Below are positions 27,353 to 37,726 of a DNA stretch of 64,000 nt, one piece after another. The notes beneath the pieces were generated by a model. It was not told the DNA's origin, ran no database searches, and saw nothing but the letters and a program-made list of their open reading frames with translations. Source of the stretch: Pseudomonadota bacterium. GTDB taxonomy: Bacteria > Pseudomonadota > Alphaproteobacteria > Rhizobiales > Beijerinckiaceae. Where the stretch lies: positions 1-64,000 of the forward strand of contig JAEXGT010000011.1 in assembly GCA_023450615.1 (NCBI GenBank), read 5' to 3'. Every line of letters starts with the position of its first letter. Position 1 is the first letter of the stretch. A program made the translations under genes and the position numbers.

Positions 27353-30300
27353 CTGATACGAAAAACCAGGGCGACAAGACTCTTCACGTGTCGTCCAAGA
27401 CGCTGTCTCTGAAGCGCCCCGTCGAGCAAGGCACGGTGCGCCAAAGCTTCTCCCATGGCCGCTCGAAGGCGGTCGTGGTCGAGACCGTAAAGCGTCGCCC
27501 TGCCGTTGGCCCCACGGGGGCCAAGGATGAGAAGCCGGCTGCCTCCCAGGCTGCAGCACCCGCTGCCGCGCCGAAGGCAGCTGCACCGGCTCCGAAGCCG
27601 GCAGCTTCTTCGCAAGGCGGACGCCCGCAACGCGGAGCCCCCTCCTCCAACGCGCCTCGCTCCGGTGTCGTGCTGCAGACGCTCTCCGATCACGAGCGCG
27701 ATGCCCGCATGAACGCCCTGGCCGATGCCCGTCGCCGCGATGAGGAAGACCGCAAGCGCCAAGCCGAGGAAGCGGCTCGCCGCGCCGAGCGCGAGGCTGC
27801 CGAGGCCAAGGACCGCGAAGCGGCGGAAGCCCGCAAGCGCGAGGAAGAGGAACGCCGTCGTCAGGACGAGGAGCGCAAGCGCCGCGCCGAGGACGAAGCT
27901 CGTCGCCGCCTTGGCGAGGAAGCGGCTCCCGCACAAGCCCGCGACCGTGCTCCGGCTCCGGCCCCGCGCCAGGATGGTCCCCGCGAAGGTCGCCCCGGCG
28001 GCTTCCGTCAGGATGGCCCGCGCGGCGATGGTCCCCGCACTCCCCGTCCCGACGGTCAGCGTTCGGGCGGTTTCCGCTCCGAAGGCGGCCCGCGTGGTGA
28101 AGGCCGTCCCGGCGGCTTCCGCTCCGAAGGCGGTCCCCGCGGCGAAGGCCGTCCCGGTGGCGGCTTCCGTTCCGACGGTCCGCGCGAAGGTCGCCCCGGC
28201 GGCTTCGGCGGCGGTCCGCGCGCAACGGGCGGCACGTCCGGCGGCCGTCCCCCGAGCCTCAATCATATGGCCCGTCCGGCTGCTCCGGCGATTCCGGATC
28301 CGTCCACGGCCAAGCCGAACGCCCGCACCGCTCCGCCGGTCGCAACCCGTGGCCCCGCCGTCGAGATCGACGATGATGAGGCACCGCGTACGGTTCGCCG
28401 TCCCGGCACCCCGGCCAAGCCGGCTGCCGCTCCGAAGACGCCCAAGGCCGCTCCCGGCGAGGAGCGTCGTCGTGGCCGTCTGACGCTCGCCACCGCTACG
28501 TCGGGCGAGGACGAGCGCACCCGTTCGCTCGCCGCGTTCCGTCGCCGCAACCAGCGTCTGATGGGCCACCGTCAGGTGGAGCAGAAGGAAAAGATCGCCC
28601 GCGAGGTGACGATTCCGGAAACGATCACCATCCAGGAGCTCGCCAACCGCATGTCGGAGCGCGCCGTGGACGTGATCAAGTTCCTGATGAAACAGGGACA
28701 GATGCACAAGATCACCGACGTGATCGACGCCGATACCGCGCAGCTCGTCGCGGAAGAGCTCGGTCATACGGTGAAGCGCGTCGCGGAATCGGACGTCGAG
28801 GAAGGCCTGTTCGACACGCCGGATACGGACGAGAACCTCTTGCCCCGTCCGCCCGTGGTCACCATCATGGGCCACGTCGACCACGGCAAGACCTCGCTGC
28901 TCGACGCAATCCGCAAGACCAACGTGGTCTCCGGCGAAGCCGGCGGCATCACGCAGCATATCGGCGCCTATCAGGTGACCTCGCCGCTCGGCGGCAAGAT
29001 CACCTTCATCGACACCCCCGGCCACGCCGCCTTCACCGCCATGCGCGCCCGCGGCGCCAAGGTGACGGATATCGTCGTGCTCGTGGTGGCCGCCGATGAC
29101 GGCGTCATGCCCCAGACCGTCGAGGCGATCACTCACGCTCAGGCGGCCGGCGTGCCGCTAATCGTGGCGATCAACAAGGTGGACAAGCCCGATGCGAACC
29201 CGCAGCGGGTGCGCACCGAGCTGCTCCAGCACTCGATCGTCGTGGAATCCATGGGCGGCGAAACCCTCGAATTCGAGGTTTCCGCCAAGACCGGCCAGGG
29301 CCTCGACAGCCTGCTCGAAGGTCTGTCGCTCCAGTCGGAAATCCTCGACCTCAAGGCGAACCCCGACCGTTCGGCCGAAGGCACCGTCATCGAAGCCAAG
29401 CTCGATCGCGGCCGCGGCCCGGTGGCCACGGTTCTCGTCCAGCGCGGCACGCTGCATACCGGCGATATCGTGGTGGCGGGCGCTGAATGGGGCCGCGTGC
29501 GCGCCCTGATCAACGATCTGGGCTCGAACGTGAAGGAAGCAGGCCCCTCGGTTCCGGTCGAGGTGCTGGGCTTCAACGGCACCCCGGAGGCAGGCGACCG
29601 CGTCGCGGTGGTCGAATCCGAGGCCCGTGCCCGCGAGGTCACCGAGTACCGCACCCGCCAGAAGCGCGAACGCGCCGCCGCCCGCATGGGCTCGGCCGGT
29701 CGTACGCTGGTGGACATGATGCGCGACCTGAAGGCCGGTGCCGGACGCAAGGAGTTCCCGCTCGTGATCCGTGCCGACGTGCAGGGTTCGGCGGAAGCCA
29801 TTGCCGGCGCTCTCGAGAAGATCGGCAACGACGAAGTCGCTGCCCGCATCATCCAGGCCGGTGTCGGTGCGATCTCCGAATCCGACGTCACGCTGGCGGA
29901 AGCCTCTGGCGCGATCATCCTCGGCTTCAACGTGCGCGCCCACAAGGAAGCACGCGAAGCAGCCGAGCGTTCCGGCATCGAGATCCGCTACTACAACATC
30001 ATCTACGACCTCGTGGATGACGTGAAGGCGGCGATGTCCGGTCTGCTGGCTCCGACCCTGCGCGAAGAGCGTCTGGGCGAAGCGCAGATCCTCGAGGTGT
30101 TCAACGTGTCCAAGGTCGGCAAGATCGCAGGCTGCCGCGTCCTCGACGGCGTGGTCCAGCGCGGCGCTCATGTCCGCCTCATCCGCGACAACGTGGTCAT
30201 CCACGAGGGCAAGCTGGCTCAGCTCAAGCGCTTCAAGGACGACGCCAAGGAAGTCACCTCCGGCCAGGAATGCGGTATGGCCTTCGAGAACTACCAGGAC

Positions 30301-30360
30301 ATGCGTGCTGGCGACGTGATCGAATGCTACCGCGTCGAGGAAGTGAAGCGTTCGCTCTAA
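27349..30360 (+). CDS. infB: Translation initiation factor IF-2
   Basis: GTPase placing fMet-tRNA on the 30S subunit. 1003 aa. N-terminal ~400 residues are low complexity: Ala/Pro-rich, then a Glu/Arg/Ala helical stretch (about 105-200), then Arg-Gly-Gly-type repeats (about 215-303). The IF2_N domain follows (TITIQELANRMSERAVDVIK), then the GTPase domain with GHVDHGKT (508-515), DTPGHAAF and NKVD, then domains II to IV. Starts within the YlxR stop. Confidence 0.97.
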   Translation: MTDTKNQGDKTLHVSSKTLSLKRPVEQGTVRQSFSHGRSKAVVVETVKRRPAVGPTGAKDEKPAASQAAAPAAAPKAAAPAPKPAASSQGGRPQRGAPSSNAPRSGVVLQTLSDHERDARMNALADARRRDEEDRKRQAEEAARRAEREAAEAKDREAAEARKREEEERRRQDEERKRRAEDEARRRLGEEAAPAQARDRAPAPAPRQDGPREGRPGGFRQDGPRGDGPRTPRPDGQRSGGFRSEGGPRGEGRPGGFRSEGGPRGEGRPGGGFRSDGPREGRPGGFGGGPRATGGTSGGRPPSLNHMARPAAPAIPDPSTAKPNARTAPPVATRGPAVEIDDDEAPRTVRRPGTPAKPAAAPKTPKAAPGEERRRGRLTLATATSGEDERTRSLAAFRRRNQRLMGHRQVEQKEKIAREVTIPETITIQELANRMSERAVDVIKFLMKQGQMHKITDVIDADTAQLVAEELGHTVKRVAESDVEEGLFDTPDTDENLLPRPPVVTIMGHVDHGKTSLLDAIRKTNVVSGEAGGITQHIGAYQVTSPLGGKITFIDTPGHAAFTAMRARGAKVTDIVVLVVAADDGVMPQTVEAITHAQAAGVPLIVAINKVDKPDANPQRVRTELLQHSIVVESMGGETLEFEVSAKTGQGLDSLLEGLSLQSEILDLKANPDRSAEGTVIEAKLDRGRGPVATVLVQRGTLHTGDIVVAGAEWGRVRALINDLGSNVKEAGPSVPVEVLGFNGTPEAGDRVAVVESEARAREVTEYRTRQKRERAAARMGSAGRTLVDMMRDLKAGAGRKEFPLVIRADVQGSAEAIAGALEKIGNDEVAARIIQAGVGAISESDVTLAEASGAIILGFNVRAHKEAREAAERSGIEIRYYNIIYDLVDDVKAAMSGLLAPTLREERLGEAQILEVFNVSKVGKIAGCRVLDGVVQRGAHVRLIRDNVVIHEGKLAQLKRFKDDAKEVTSGQECGMAFENYQDMRAGDVIECYRVEEVKRSL
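27991..28257 (+). repeat. Imperfect tandem repeat encoding Arg/Gly-rich segment of IF-2
   Basis: Units of the type GGFRSEGGPRGEGRP and its shorter forms (GGFRQDGPRGD, GGFRSDGPREGRP) are repeated about five times. DNA identity between units is high but codons vary. It is in frame and inside infB, so it is a protein-level repeat, not a separate element. Confidence 0.8.
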
Positions 30361-30409
30361 GCCGCTTCGCCCAGGTGGCCTAAAACAGGCGGCCTGAAAC
30401 AGAGACCAT

Positions 30410-30441
30410 CATGGCCGGGTTAACCCCCGGCCATGTTTTTT
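30410..30441 (+). terminator. Intrinsic terminator after infB
   Basis: Perfect 10-bp stem CATGGCCGGG/CCCGGCCATG with loop TTAACC and six T. It lies inside the otherwise continuous infB-rbfA-truB run, 27 bp before the YcxB-like gene, so downstream genes need read-through or their own promoter. The same stem word recurs at 52595 and 57406. Confidence 0.85.
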
Positions 30442-30467
30442 GAACCATCCGGTCCGATCCCGGTGAG

Positions 30468-31043
30468 ATGACAATGCAAGACCAAGCAGCTCAAAGCCGC
30501 GCTGAGGCGGCGCACAGCGCAAGCTACACCTATAGCTTCGCCGATTATCAGGCCTCCCGAGTAGCCAGGCGCAAGCTCAGCCCCATCGAGTACGCTCTTT
30601 GGCCCTGGCGTTATGCTCTGCTCGTGGGCGTCAACATCGCCATCCTGCTGTTCATCGCGTGGCACGGCGGCCTGACCGTCGAAGAGTTTCTGTCCTGGGC
30701 CTTTCTGTCCGAAGTCATGCCGTTTTATGCGGGTCTGCTCGCCTTCGTGGTGCTGGTCGATGTTCTCATCGACCGCGTTCTTCCCGCCTGGGTCTTCAGG
30801 CGCTACAGCATGGCCAACAAGCGGCTCGATTTCGTCTTTCGAAACGATGGGATCAGTTGGTCGTGCGAAGGTTTCAAGGGCGAGTTCGACTGGAGCAAGG
30901 TGACGAAGATGGTCACGCTCAAAGACTACCTGTTTCTCTTCATCAGCAAACTCGAAGCCGTCTGCATCCCGCAGCGCGCTTTTCCGTCGAAGGACGTCTT
31001 CGACCGTTTCATCATTTATGCAAAGGAGCGCGCGAATGGCTAA
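30468..31043 (+). CDS. YcxB-like two-span membrane protein (copy 1)
   Basis: 191 aa. Polar N-terminus, two hydrophobic spans (YALLVGVNIAILLFIAW; AGLLAFVVLVDVLID) and a C-terminal domain (LDFVFRNDGISWSCEGFKGE, FDWSKVTKMVTLKDYLFLFI) that resembles the YcxB-like domain. Function unknown. Lies between infB and rbfA and overlaps rbfA by 8 nt, so it is translationally coupled to a ribosome-binding factor. A second protein of like design follows rbfA. Confidence 0.75.
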   Translation: MTMQDQAAQSRAEAAHSASYTYSFADYQASRVARRKLSPIEYALWPWRYALLVGVNIAILLFIAWHGGLTVEEFLSWAFLSEVMPFYAGLLAFVVLVDVLIDRVLPAWVFRRYSMANKRLDFVFRNDGISWSCEGFKGEFDWSKVTKMVTLKDYLFLFISKLEAVCIPQRAFPSKDVFDRFIIYAKERANG

Positions 31044-31464
31044 GCGCTTTGAACAGACCACCGGCCCCTCCCAGCGTCAGCAGCGCGTGGCCGAACTCAT
31101 CCGCCACGCTCTCGCCGAGGTGCTCTCCCGCGGCGACATTCAGGACGACGTGCTGACGCGGAACGTCATCACGATTCCGGAAGTGCGCATGTCGCCCGAT
31201 CTCAAGCTCGCGACCGCCTATGTCATGCCGCTCGGCGGCAAGGACGAGGATGCGGTGGTCAAGGCTTTGGAGAAGAACAAGAAGGTTCTGCGCCAGGAAG
31301 TCGCCCGCCGCGTGAATCTGAAATTCGCCCCCGATCTGCGCTTCCGCCGCGACGAGAGCTTCGACGAGGCCGCCCGCATCGACGCCCTGCTGCGCTCCGA
31401 GCGCGTGGCGCGCGACACAGCGAAGCCGGGCCTTGATAATGATGAGGACGAGCAGGACACCTGA
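31036..31464 (+). CDS. rbfA: Ribosome-binding factor A
   Basis: 30S assembly factor binding near 16S helix 1. 142 aa from ATG 31036 with AAGGAG at 31022-31027; an upstream ATG at 31018 is less likely. Signatures: QRQQRVAELIRHALAEVL, DLKLATAYVMPLGG and LRFRRDESFDEAARI. The acidic tail is short. Confidence 0.95.
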   Translation: MAKRFEQTTGPSQRQQRVAELIRHALAEVLSRGDIQDDVLTRNVITIPEVRMSPDLKLATAYVMPLGGKDEDAVVKALEKNKKVLRQEVARRVNLKFAPDLRFRRDESFDEAARIDALLRSERVARDTAKPGLDNDEDEQDT

Positions 31465-31479
31465 TAAGGATCATTCGCG

Positions 31480-32064
31480 GTGTCCGACACACTCACGAAC
31501 GCAGCGCAGGGCATCATCGATGTCCGGTTCACGCCCTCCCCCGCTGACCTGAAGGTTCTGGTTCGGAATGTTCCGGATCGGCTTTATCTCGTCGTCGGGA
31601 CCATCCTGTCCCGCATCGGCGCCTTCGCCGTCACGGCAGGCCTGGCCGGACTCGTGCTCTGGAATCTCGACATGCTCCAGGCGAGCGTTCTGGAGAAGGT
31701 CACGCTCGCGATTGCAGGCGGCCTGATCGGGCTGATGGGCTTTCGCATGCTGTTCGAAGCGGGATGGCGGCGGAGCATCCGCAAATCCGTTTTTCATCCT
31801 GCGCAAACCCTGCACGTCACCAGCGATGGCCAGAGTCTCACCATCGAGGACGAGCATGTCAGAACCCGCATCTCATTTTCCGGCATCGAGCGATGGGTCA
31901 AGTTGGAAAGCCACCTGATCTTCTACCGGAAGCGCGATGCGATCCTCGCTTTGCCGAAGGCAGCCTTCACGCAGCCTGAGGCGTTCGACGCTTTCGCCTC
32001 TTTTCTTCAGAGCCGCTTGGCCACCGATCACATTCAACAACCGATTTCAGAGAAAACCGCATGA
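31480..32064 (+). CDS. YcxB-like two-span membrane protein (copy 2)
   Basis: 194 aa, GTG start. Two hydrophobic spans (IGAFAVTAGLAGLVLWNL; VTLAIAGGLIGLMGFRMLF) and a C-terminal domain with LTIEDEHVRTRISFSGIERW and LIFYRKRDAILALPKAAF, similar in plan to the 30468 gene. Function unknown. It overlaps truB by 4 nt. The pair may have arisen by duplication around rbfA, though sequence identity between them looks low. Confidence 0.7.
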   Translation: MSDTLTNAAQGIIDVRFTPSPADLKVLVRNVPDRLYLVVGTILSRIGAFAVTAGLAGLVLWNLDMLQASVLEKVTLAIAGGLIGLMGFRMLFEAGWRRSIRKSVFHPAQTLHVTSDGQSLTIEDEHVRTRISFSGIERWVKLESHLIFYRKRDAILALPKAAFTQPEAFDAFASFLQSRLATDHIQQPISEKTA

Positions 32065-32993
32065 CCGACTTGCCCCAGAACGAGCGCCCTCCCCGCCGCC
32101 CTCATGGTGACCGTCCGAAGAAGCGCGACGTCAATGGCTGGATCATTCTCGACAAGGGCGTCGGCATGACCTCGACGCACGCGGTCGCCGTGGTGAAGCG
32201 CGCCTTCTCCGCAAAGAAGGCGGGCCATGCGGGCACTCTCGATCCGCTGGCCTCAGGCATCCTGCCGATTGCGTTGGGCGAGGCGACGAAGACCGTGCCG
32301 TTCATCATGGACGGGCGCAAATCCTACGTCTTCACCGTCGCATGGGGCGCGGAGACGAATACGGACGACACGGAAGGCGAGATCGTCGAGCGCACCGACA
32401 AGCTGCCGGAAGCCTCCGAGATCGAAGCCCTGCTGCCGCGCTTCACGGGCTCGATCCAACAGGTGCCGCCGCGCTTCTCCGCCATCAAGATTCAGGGCGA
32501 GCGCGCCTATGACCTCGCCCGCGAAGGCGAGGTGGTGGAATTGCAGGCGCGCACCGTCGAGATCGACCGTCTCGCGCTCGTGCATCACGACGGCAACCGC
32601 TCGGTGATCGAGGCCGATTGCGGCAAGGGAACTTACGTGCGCGCCATCGCCCGCGATCTCGGCCGCGCGCTCGGCTGCCTCGGCCATATCGCGGCTTTGC
32701 GTCGGACACGCGTGGGACCGTTCACGGAGCACGATGCGGTGACGGTGGACGATCTCACCACTGATCCCGCAGCTTTGCGTCCCGTGGAGACGGCACTCAG
32801 CGAAATTCCGTCGGTTGCCGTCAGCCGTGACATGGCGGGCCGCTTGATGCGCGGCCAGTCGATCATCCTGCGCGGGCAAGGCGCTCCGCTCACCGGCAAG
32901 GCTTATGCCACCTGCAACGGCGTGCTCGTCGCGGTCGGCGATGTGGAACGCGGCGAACTGGTGCCGCACCGGGTGTTCAACCTGGGAGCCTAG
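32061..32993 (+). CDS. truB: tRNA pseudouridine(55) synthase TruB
   Basis: Converts U55 in the T-loop of tRNAs. 310 aa. Catalytic Asp61 in GHAGTLDPLASGILPIALG, plus GYVRAIARDLG-like KGTYVRAIARDLGRALG and a C-terminal PUA-like part. Starts inside the stop of the membrane protein gene. Confidence 0.96.
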   Translation: MTDLPQNERPPRRPHGDRPKKRDVNGWIILDKGVGMTSTHAVAVVKRAFSAKKAGHAGTLDPLASGILPIALGEATKTVPFIMDGRKSYVFTVAWGAETNTDDTEGEIVERTDKLPEASEIEALLPRFTGSIQQVPPRFSAIKIQGERAYDLAREGEVVELQARTVEIDRLALVHHDGNRSVIEADCGKGTYVRAIARDLGRALGCLGHIAALRRTRVGPFTEHDAVTVDDLTTDPAALRPVETALSEIPSVAVSRDMAGRLMRGQSIILRGQGAPLTGKAYATCNGVLVAVGDVERGELVPHRVFNLGA

Positions 32994-33055
32994 AAAATGA
33001 CGTCCCGAGGCTGCGCAGCAGAACCCCGGGTCGCGAGACGAGAATGGCGCTGTTT

Positions 33056-33174
33056 CACCTCTCCCCGAGGGAGAGGTCGGACCGTGAGGTCCGGGTGAGG
33101 GGTGACAGGTCTATCCGGAGGGGTCGCTCCCCCTCACCCTCGCTGCGCTCGACCTCTCCCCACCGGGGAGAGGT
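33056..33174. repeat. Interspersed repeat copy 2 (CCTCTCC...GGGGAGAGG type)
   Basis: Closely similar to 6010-6116: CACCTCTCCCCGAGGGAGAG at the left, GGGTGAGGGGTGACAGGT and CCCCTCACCCTCGCT inside, CTCTCCCCACCGGGGAGAG at the right, with a small insertion relative to copy 1. A CCCGAGGCTGCGCAGCAG repeat fragment lies just before it (33003-33035). Together they fill the truB-DUF892 gap. Confidence 0.8.
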
Positions 33175-33209
33175 AAGAAGCGCCTCGTCCGGGATAACGC
33201 TTGCCGGAC

Positions 33210-33755
33210 TTAACGATCCGCCTTCAGCCCTTGCGCTTCGCGCATCAGGTATTTCTGCGTGATCGGCTCGATCATGTCGTAGATGGCCTGAGCGGTCTTT
33301 TCCTCTTCCCGCAGGGTCTCCTGGAGAGCGGGGACGAAACGCTGGTGTCCGGCGGCTTCGGCCATGGCGATCAGCGACTTGTAGGACGCGATCTCGAAAT
33401 TCTCGAAGGCATGGTTGGCGAAGGTGTTCTTCAGAACCTCGTCGGCCATCGGCATGTGACCGGCAGCGGCCATGTTGGCCATGAACTGGGTGGCCATGTC
33501 CTTGAGGAGCGAGCGGTCCTCGCCGAACGTGTGCAGCATCTCGTCGAGACGGCGCACCTGACCTTCCGTTTCGGCGATATGGCGGCGCAGGAGATCGGAC
33601 ATTTCCGGATAATTCTCGAACCGCTCCACCTGACGCTGCATCAATTGCAACGCTTCCTTTTCGAGAGCGTGGGCGTTCTGAAGACCGGTGATGAAGACGT
33701 TCTTCACGGTTTCATTGGAGGCAAGGTCGGACATGCCTGAAATGCTGGCGGTCAT
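33210..33755 (-). CDS. DUF892 (YciE/YciF) ferritin-like protein
   Basis: 181 aa, four-helix ferritin-like family of stress-induced proteins. Blocks seen: ETVKNVFITGLQNAHALEKEAL, RHIAETEGQVRRLDEML and HAFENFEIASYKSLIAMAEAAG. Glu and His residues sit at helix positions used for metal binding, but a di-iron site is not certain. On its strand AGGAAG precedes ATG 33755. It interrupts the usual truB-rpsO neighbourhood on the opposite strand next to repeat DNA, suggesting insertion. Confidence 0.85.
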   Translation of the reverse strand: MTASISGMSDLASNETVKNVFITGLQNAHALEKEALQLMQRQVERFENYPEMSDLLRRHIAETEGQVRRLDEMLHTFGEDRSLLKDMATQFMANMAAAGHMPMADEVLKNTFANHAFENFEIASYKSLIAMAEAAGHQRFVPALQETLREEEKTAQAIYDMIEPITQKYLMREAQGLKADR

Positions 33756-34072
33756 GGTATCGGCTTCCTATATGAAGGGGTGTCTGGTTCACCAACCACG
33801 ACCCCAGGGACTTGTTCCGGCAAGCCGCCGCCGGCTAAGCTGCGGAACCCGGCCATCCCATTGTCAGGCTTGGCAAAAACGATTCCGCTGGCACTTATTC
33901 ACAATTCGTGTATGGTGCGCCCGCTTCCTAGGGTCAAAACCCTCATGGAAACCGTCTTGGGTTTCAGACCGCGCTGGACGACATCCCGGCCCGGCCTTTC
34001 CAGGACGAACCCGACCTCAGGGCCTTCAAGGCCGAGGTCATCATCGAAAAAGCAAACCTGAAAGGATATGCG
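33756..34072 (+). promoter_or_regulatory. rpsO upstream region with leader hairpin
   Basis: 317 bp without a convincing gene. A weak promoter candidate is CTGGCA (33888-33893), 17 bp, TATGGT (33911-33916). A hairpin at 34013-34039 (outer stem GACCT/AGGTC, inner stem GGCCT/AGGCC) lies 33 nt before the rpsO ATG. S15 represses its own mRNA through leader structures in several bacteria, including rhizobia, so this is a candidate S15 site. Confidence 0.45.
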
Positions 34073-34342
34073 ATGTCGATTACTGCTGAGCGCAAGAACG
34101 CGCTTATCAAGGAATTCGCGCAGAAGGCTGGCGACACGGGCTCCCCCGAGGTGCAGATCGCCATTCTGACCGAGCGGATCACCAACCTGACCGGTCACTT
34201 CAAGACCCACGCCAAGGACAACCATTCCCGCCGTGGCCTCCTGAAGCTCGTCTCGTCGCGTCGTTCGCTTCTCGACTACCTGAAGAAGAAGGACGAGAAC
34301 CGCTACAAGACCGTGATCGAGAAGCTCGGCATCCGCCGCTAA
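34073..34342 (+). CDS. rpsO: 30S ribosomal protein S15
   Basis: Primary 16S rRNA-binding protein of the small-subunit platform. 89 aa, exactly the usual length; SITAERKNALIKEFAQKAGD, FKTHAKDNHSRRGLLKLVS and DRYKTVIEKLGIRR-type ending. AAAGGA lies 7 nt before the ATG. Followed by a terminator, then pnp. Confidence 0.98.
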   Translation: MSITAERKNALIKEFAQKAGDTGSPEVQIAILTERITNLTGHFKTHAKDNHSRRGLLKLVSSRRSLLDYLKKKDENRYKTVIEKLGIRR

Positions 34343-34355
34343 GCTTTTGACCTTT

Positions 34356-34385
34356 CCGTCCGGAGCACGGCTCCGGACGGCTTTT
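34356..34385 (+). terminator. Intrinsic terminator between rpsO and pnp
   Basis: Perfect 10-bp stem CCGTCCGGAG/CTCCGGACGG, loop CACGG, followed by C and TTTT. The T-run is short, so partial read-through into pnp is likely. Confidence 0.85.
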
Positions 34386-34529
34386 CCCGGACCTGATCGA
34401 AAGCATCATCTCCGGTACTCACGAACGGATCGGATGAGAGAATCCGACGGTTCGCTCCGGCGCTGGTTAAGACGGAAAGTCCCGGCGTCCCTTTGAGGAG
34501 ACGGATGACACGATGACCATGGCAGGATC

Positions 34530-34576
34530 GCAAGGGGCTTGTGTGAGCGGATCGTTCCGCCGCGTGAGCCTCTTGC
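34530..34576 (+). promoter_or_regulatory. Long hairpin in the pnp leader, candidate RNase III site
   Basis: GCAAGGGGCT (34530-34539) pairs with AGCCTCTTGC (34567-34576); TGTGTG/CGCGTG continue the helix with G-T pairs; GCGGA/TCCGC closes on loop TCGT. In all about 21 pairs with one bulged A, ending 52 nt before the pnp ATG. E. coli pnp has a comparable leader duplex that RNase III cuts and PNPase uses for self-repression. Confidence 0.6.
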
Positions 34577-34628
34577 CGTCTTGCTCATGGCATCGAGCCC
34601 CCGCTCCTGCTGTCATGAAAGACTGAAA

Positions 34629-36806
<2,178 letters not shown>

Positions 36807-36834
36807 GCCGAGGCTTCATTGCAGATGTGAGAAA

Positions 36835-36860
36835 GGCGCGGTTGGAACCGCGCCTTTTTT
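36835..36860 (+). terminator. Intrinsic terminator after pnp
   Basis: GGCGCGGTT/AACCGCGCC stem closing on a very short GG turn (probably loop TGGA-like with one pair open), then TTTTTT. Confidence 0.88.
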
Positions 36861-36916
36861 GTTGTCGAGACGAGATCAGGTAAGGGCAACTGCTCTTGCC
36901 GCAACCTCATGGGCGT

Positions 36917-37594
36917 TCAGGTGCCGGCACATAGCCGGGGATAGACAGCCCGATGTTTCGAAAGAGATGCGCGGACTTTTTGTGCCATCTGTCGAGGAGC
37001 CGCTGGATCGAAAACCTCGCGCGGCATGCCTCGGCAGCTGTTGAGAGCCTTTGGCAGGTCTGCCAGCCAGGATTCCATCACCGTGTAATGGGAACAGGTT
37101 TCGGTATTGGGCTGCACCTTGGACAAATGGTAATAGGCATCCACGATCCTATCCAGGCGCCGCGGATTGCTGATCGCATTCGAAGCGTCGGAACAGGCAG
37201 CGATGGCTGCCTCCTGCGAGGCCTTACCGACGCGGCAGCGTTTCGCATAAGTGGCCTGCTGTTCCTTATGAAATGTCTTCAGGCTCGCTAGGGCCTCCCG
37301 TTCAGCAGCCATCTTCTCCGGGAATTCCTTTTGGCAGGAACGAATCGCCTTTTCTGCTGCCGAATAGAGTGCCTTGGACCTATCCATCATCGCGCAGTAG
37401 TCAGAATCTGACCCGCTCCCACGATAGGCTTTCGCAGCAGCAATGTTTTGCTGCGAGGCAGCTTGCGAAGCCGACATATCACTTACGCAGACGCGTAATC
37501 GCCTGACCTGCTCATTCTCGGCTAAGGCAGGACCAGTGATGACGAGCAGGGTGAGCCCCGCCCAAATTTTTGCTTTCAAAGCGAAATTCCCCAA
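36917..37594 (-). CDS. Exported cysteine-containing protein, unknown function
   Basis: 225 aa. Cleavable signal peptide (KAKIWAGLTLLVITGPALA, then ENEQ). The mature part has eight cysteines, an even number fitting disulfides in the periplasm, and is helical and rich in Lys/Arg/Ala. No family recognised. It stands alone in a stretch with lower GC than its surroundings, between pnp and mbfA, consistent with an accessory gene. Confidence 0.7.
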   Translation of the reverse strand: MGNFALKAKIWAGLTLLVITGPALAENEQVRRLRVCVSDMSASQAASQQNIAAAKAYRGSGSDSDYCAMMDRSKALYSAAEKAIRSCQKEFPEKMAAEREALASLKTFHKEQQATYAKRCRVGKASQEAAIAACSDASNAISNPRRLDRIVDAYYHLSKVQPNTETCSHYTVMESWLADLPKALNSCRGMPREVFDPAAPRQMAQKVRASLSKHRAVYPRLCAGT

Positions 37595-37697
37595 GAAACT
37601 ATATTGATACTAAGTACCATTTCCTGAGGTAACCGTGAAGGAGTCGCCCTCTTTGTAAGGGTCTATAACCGCCGCTTGGGATGTCGAAGCGGGCAAA

Positions 37698-37726
37698 TTG
37701 ACCTTCCAAAAAAGAAAAGTTATTTA
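37698..37726 (+). promoter_or_regulatory. mbfA promoter
   Basis: TTGACC (37698-37703), exactly 17 bp, TATTTA (37721-37726). The -10 shares its last four bases with the ICE palindrome, so a bound regulator would block polymerase. Confidence 0.7.

Noticed and set aside
27991..28257. CRISPR-like periodic repeat
   Set aside because: The units are in frame inside infB, encode Gly/Arg-rich peptide and have no unique spacers.
27262..29136. 624-codon open frame opposite infB
   Set aside because: Antisense of the repetitive infB N-terminus; repeats in the product reflect the coding repeats of infB.
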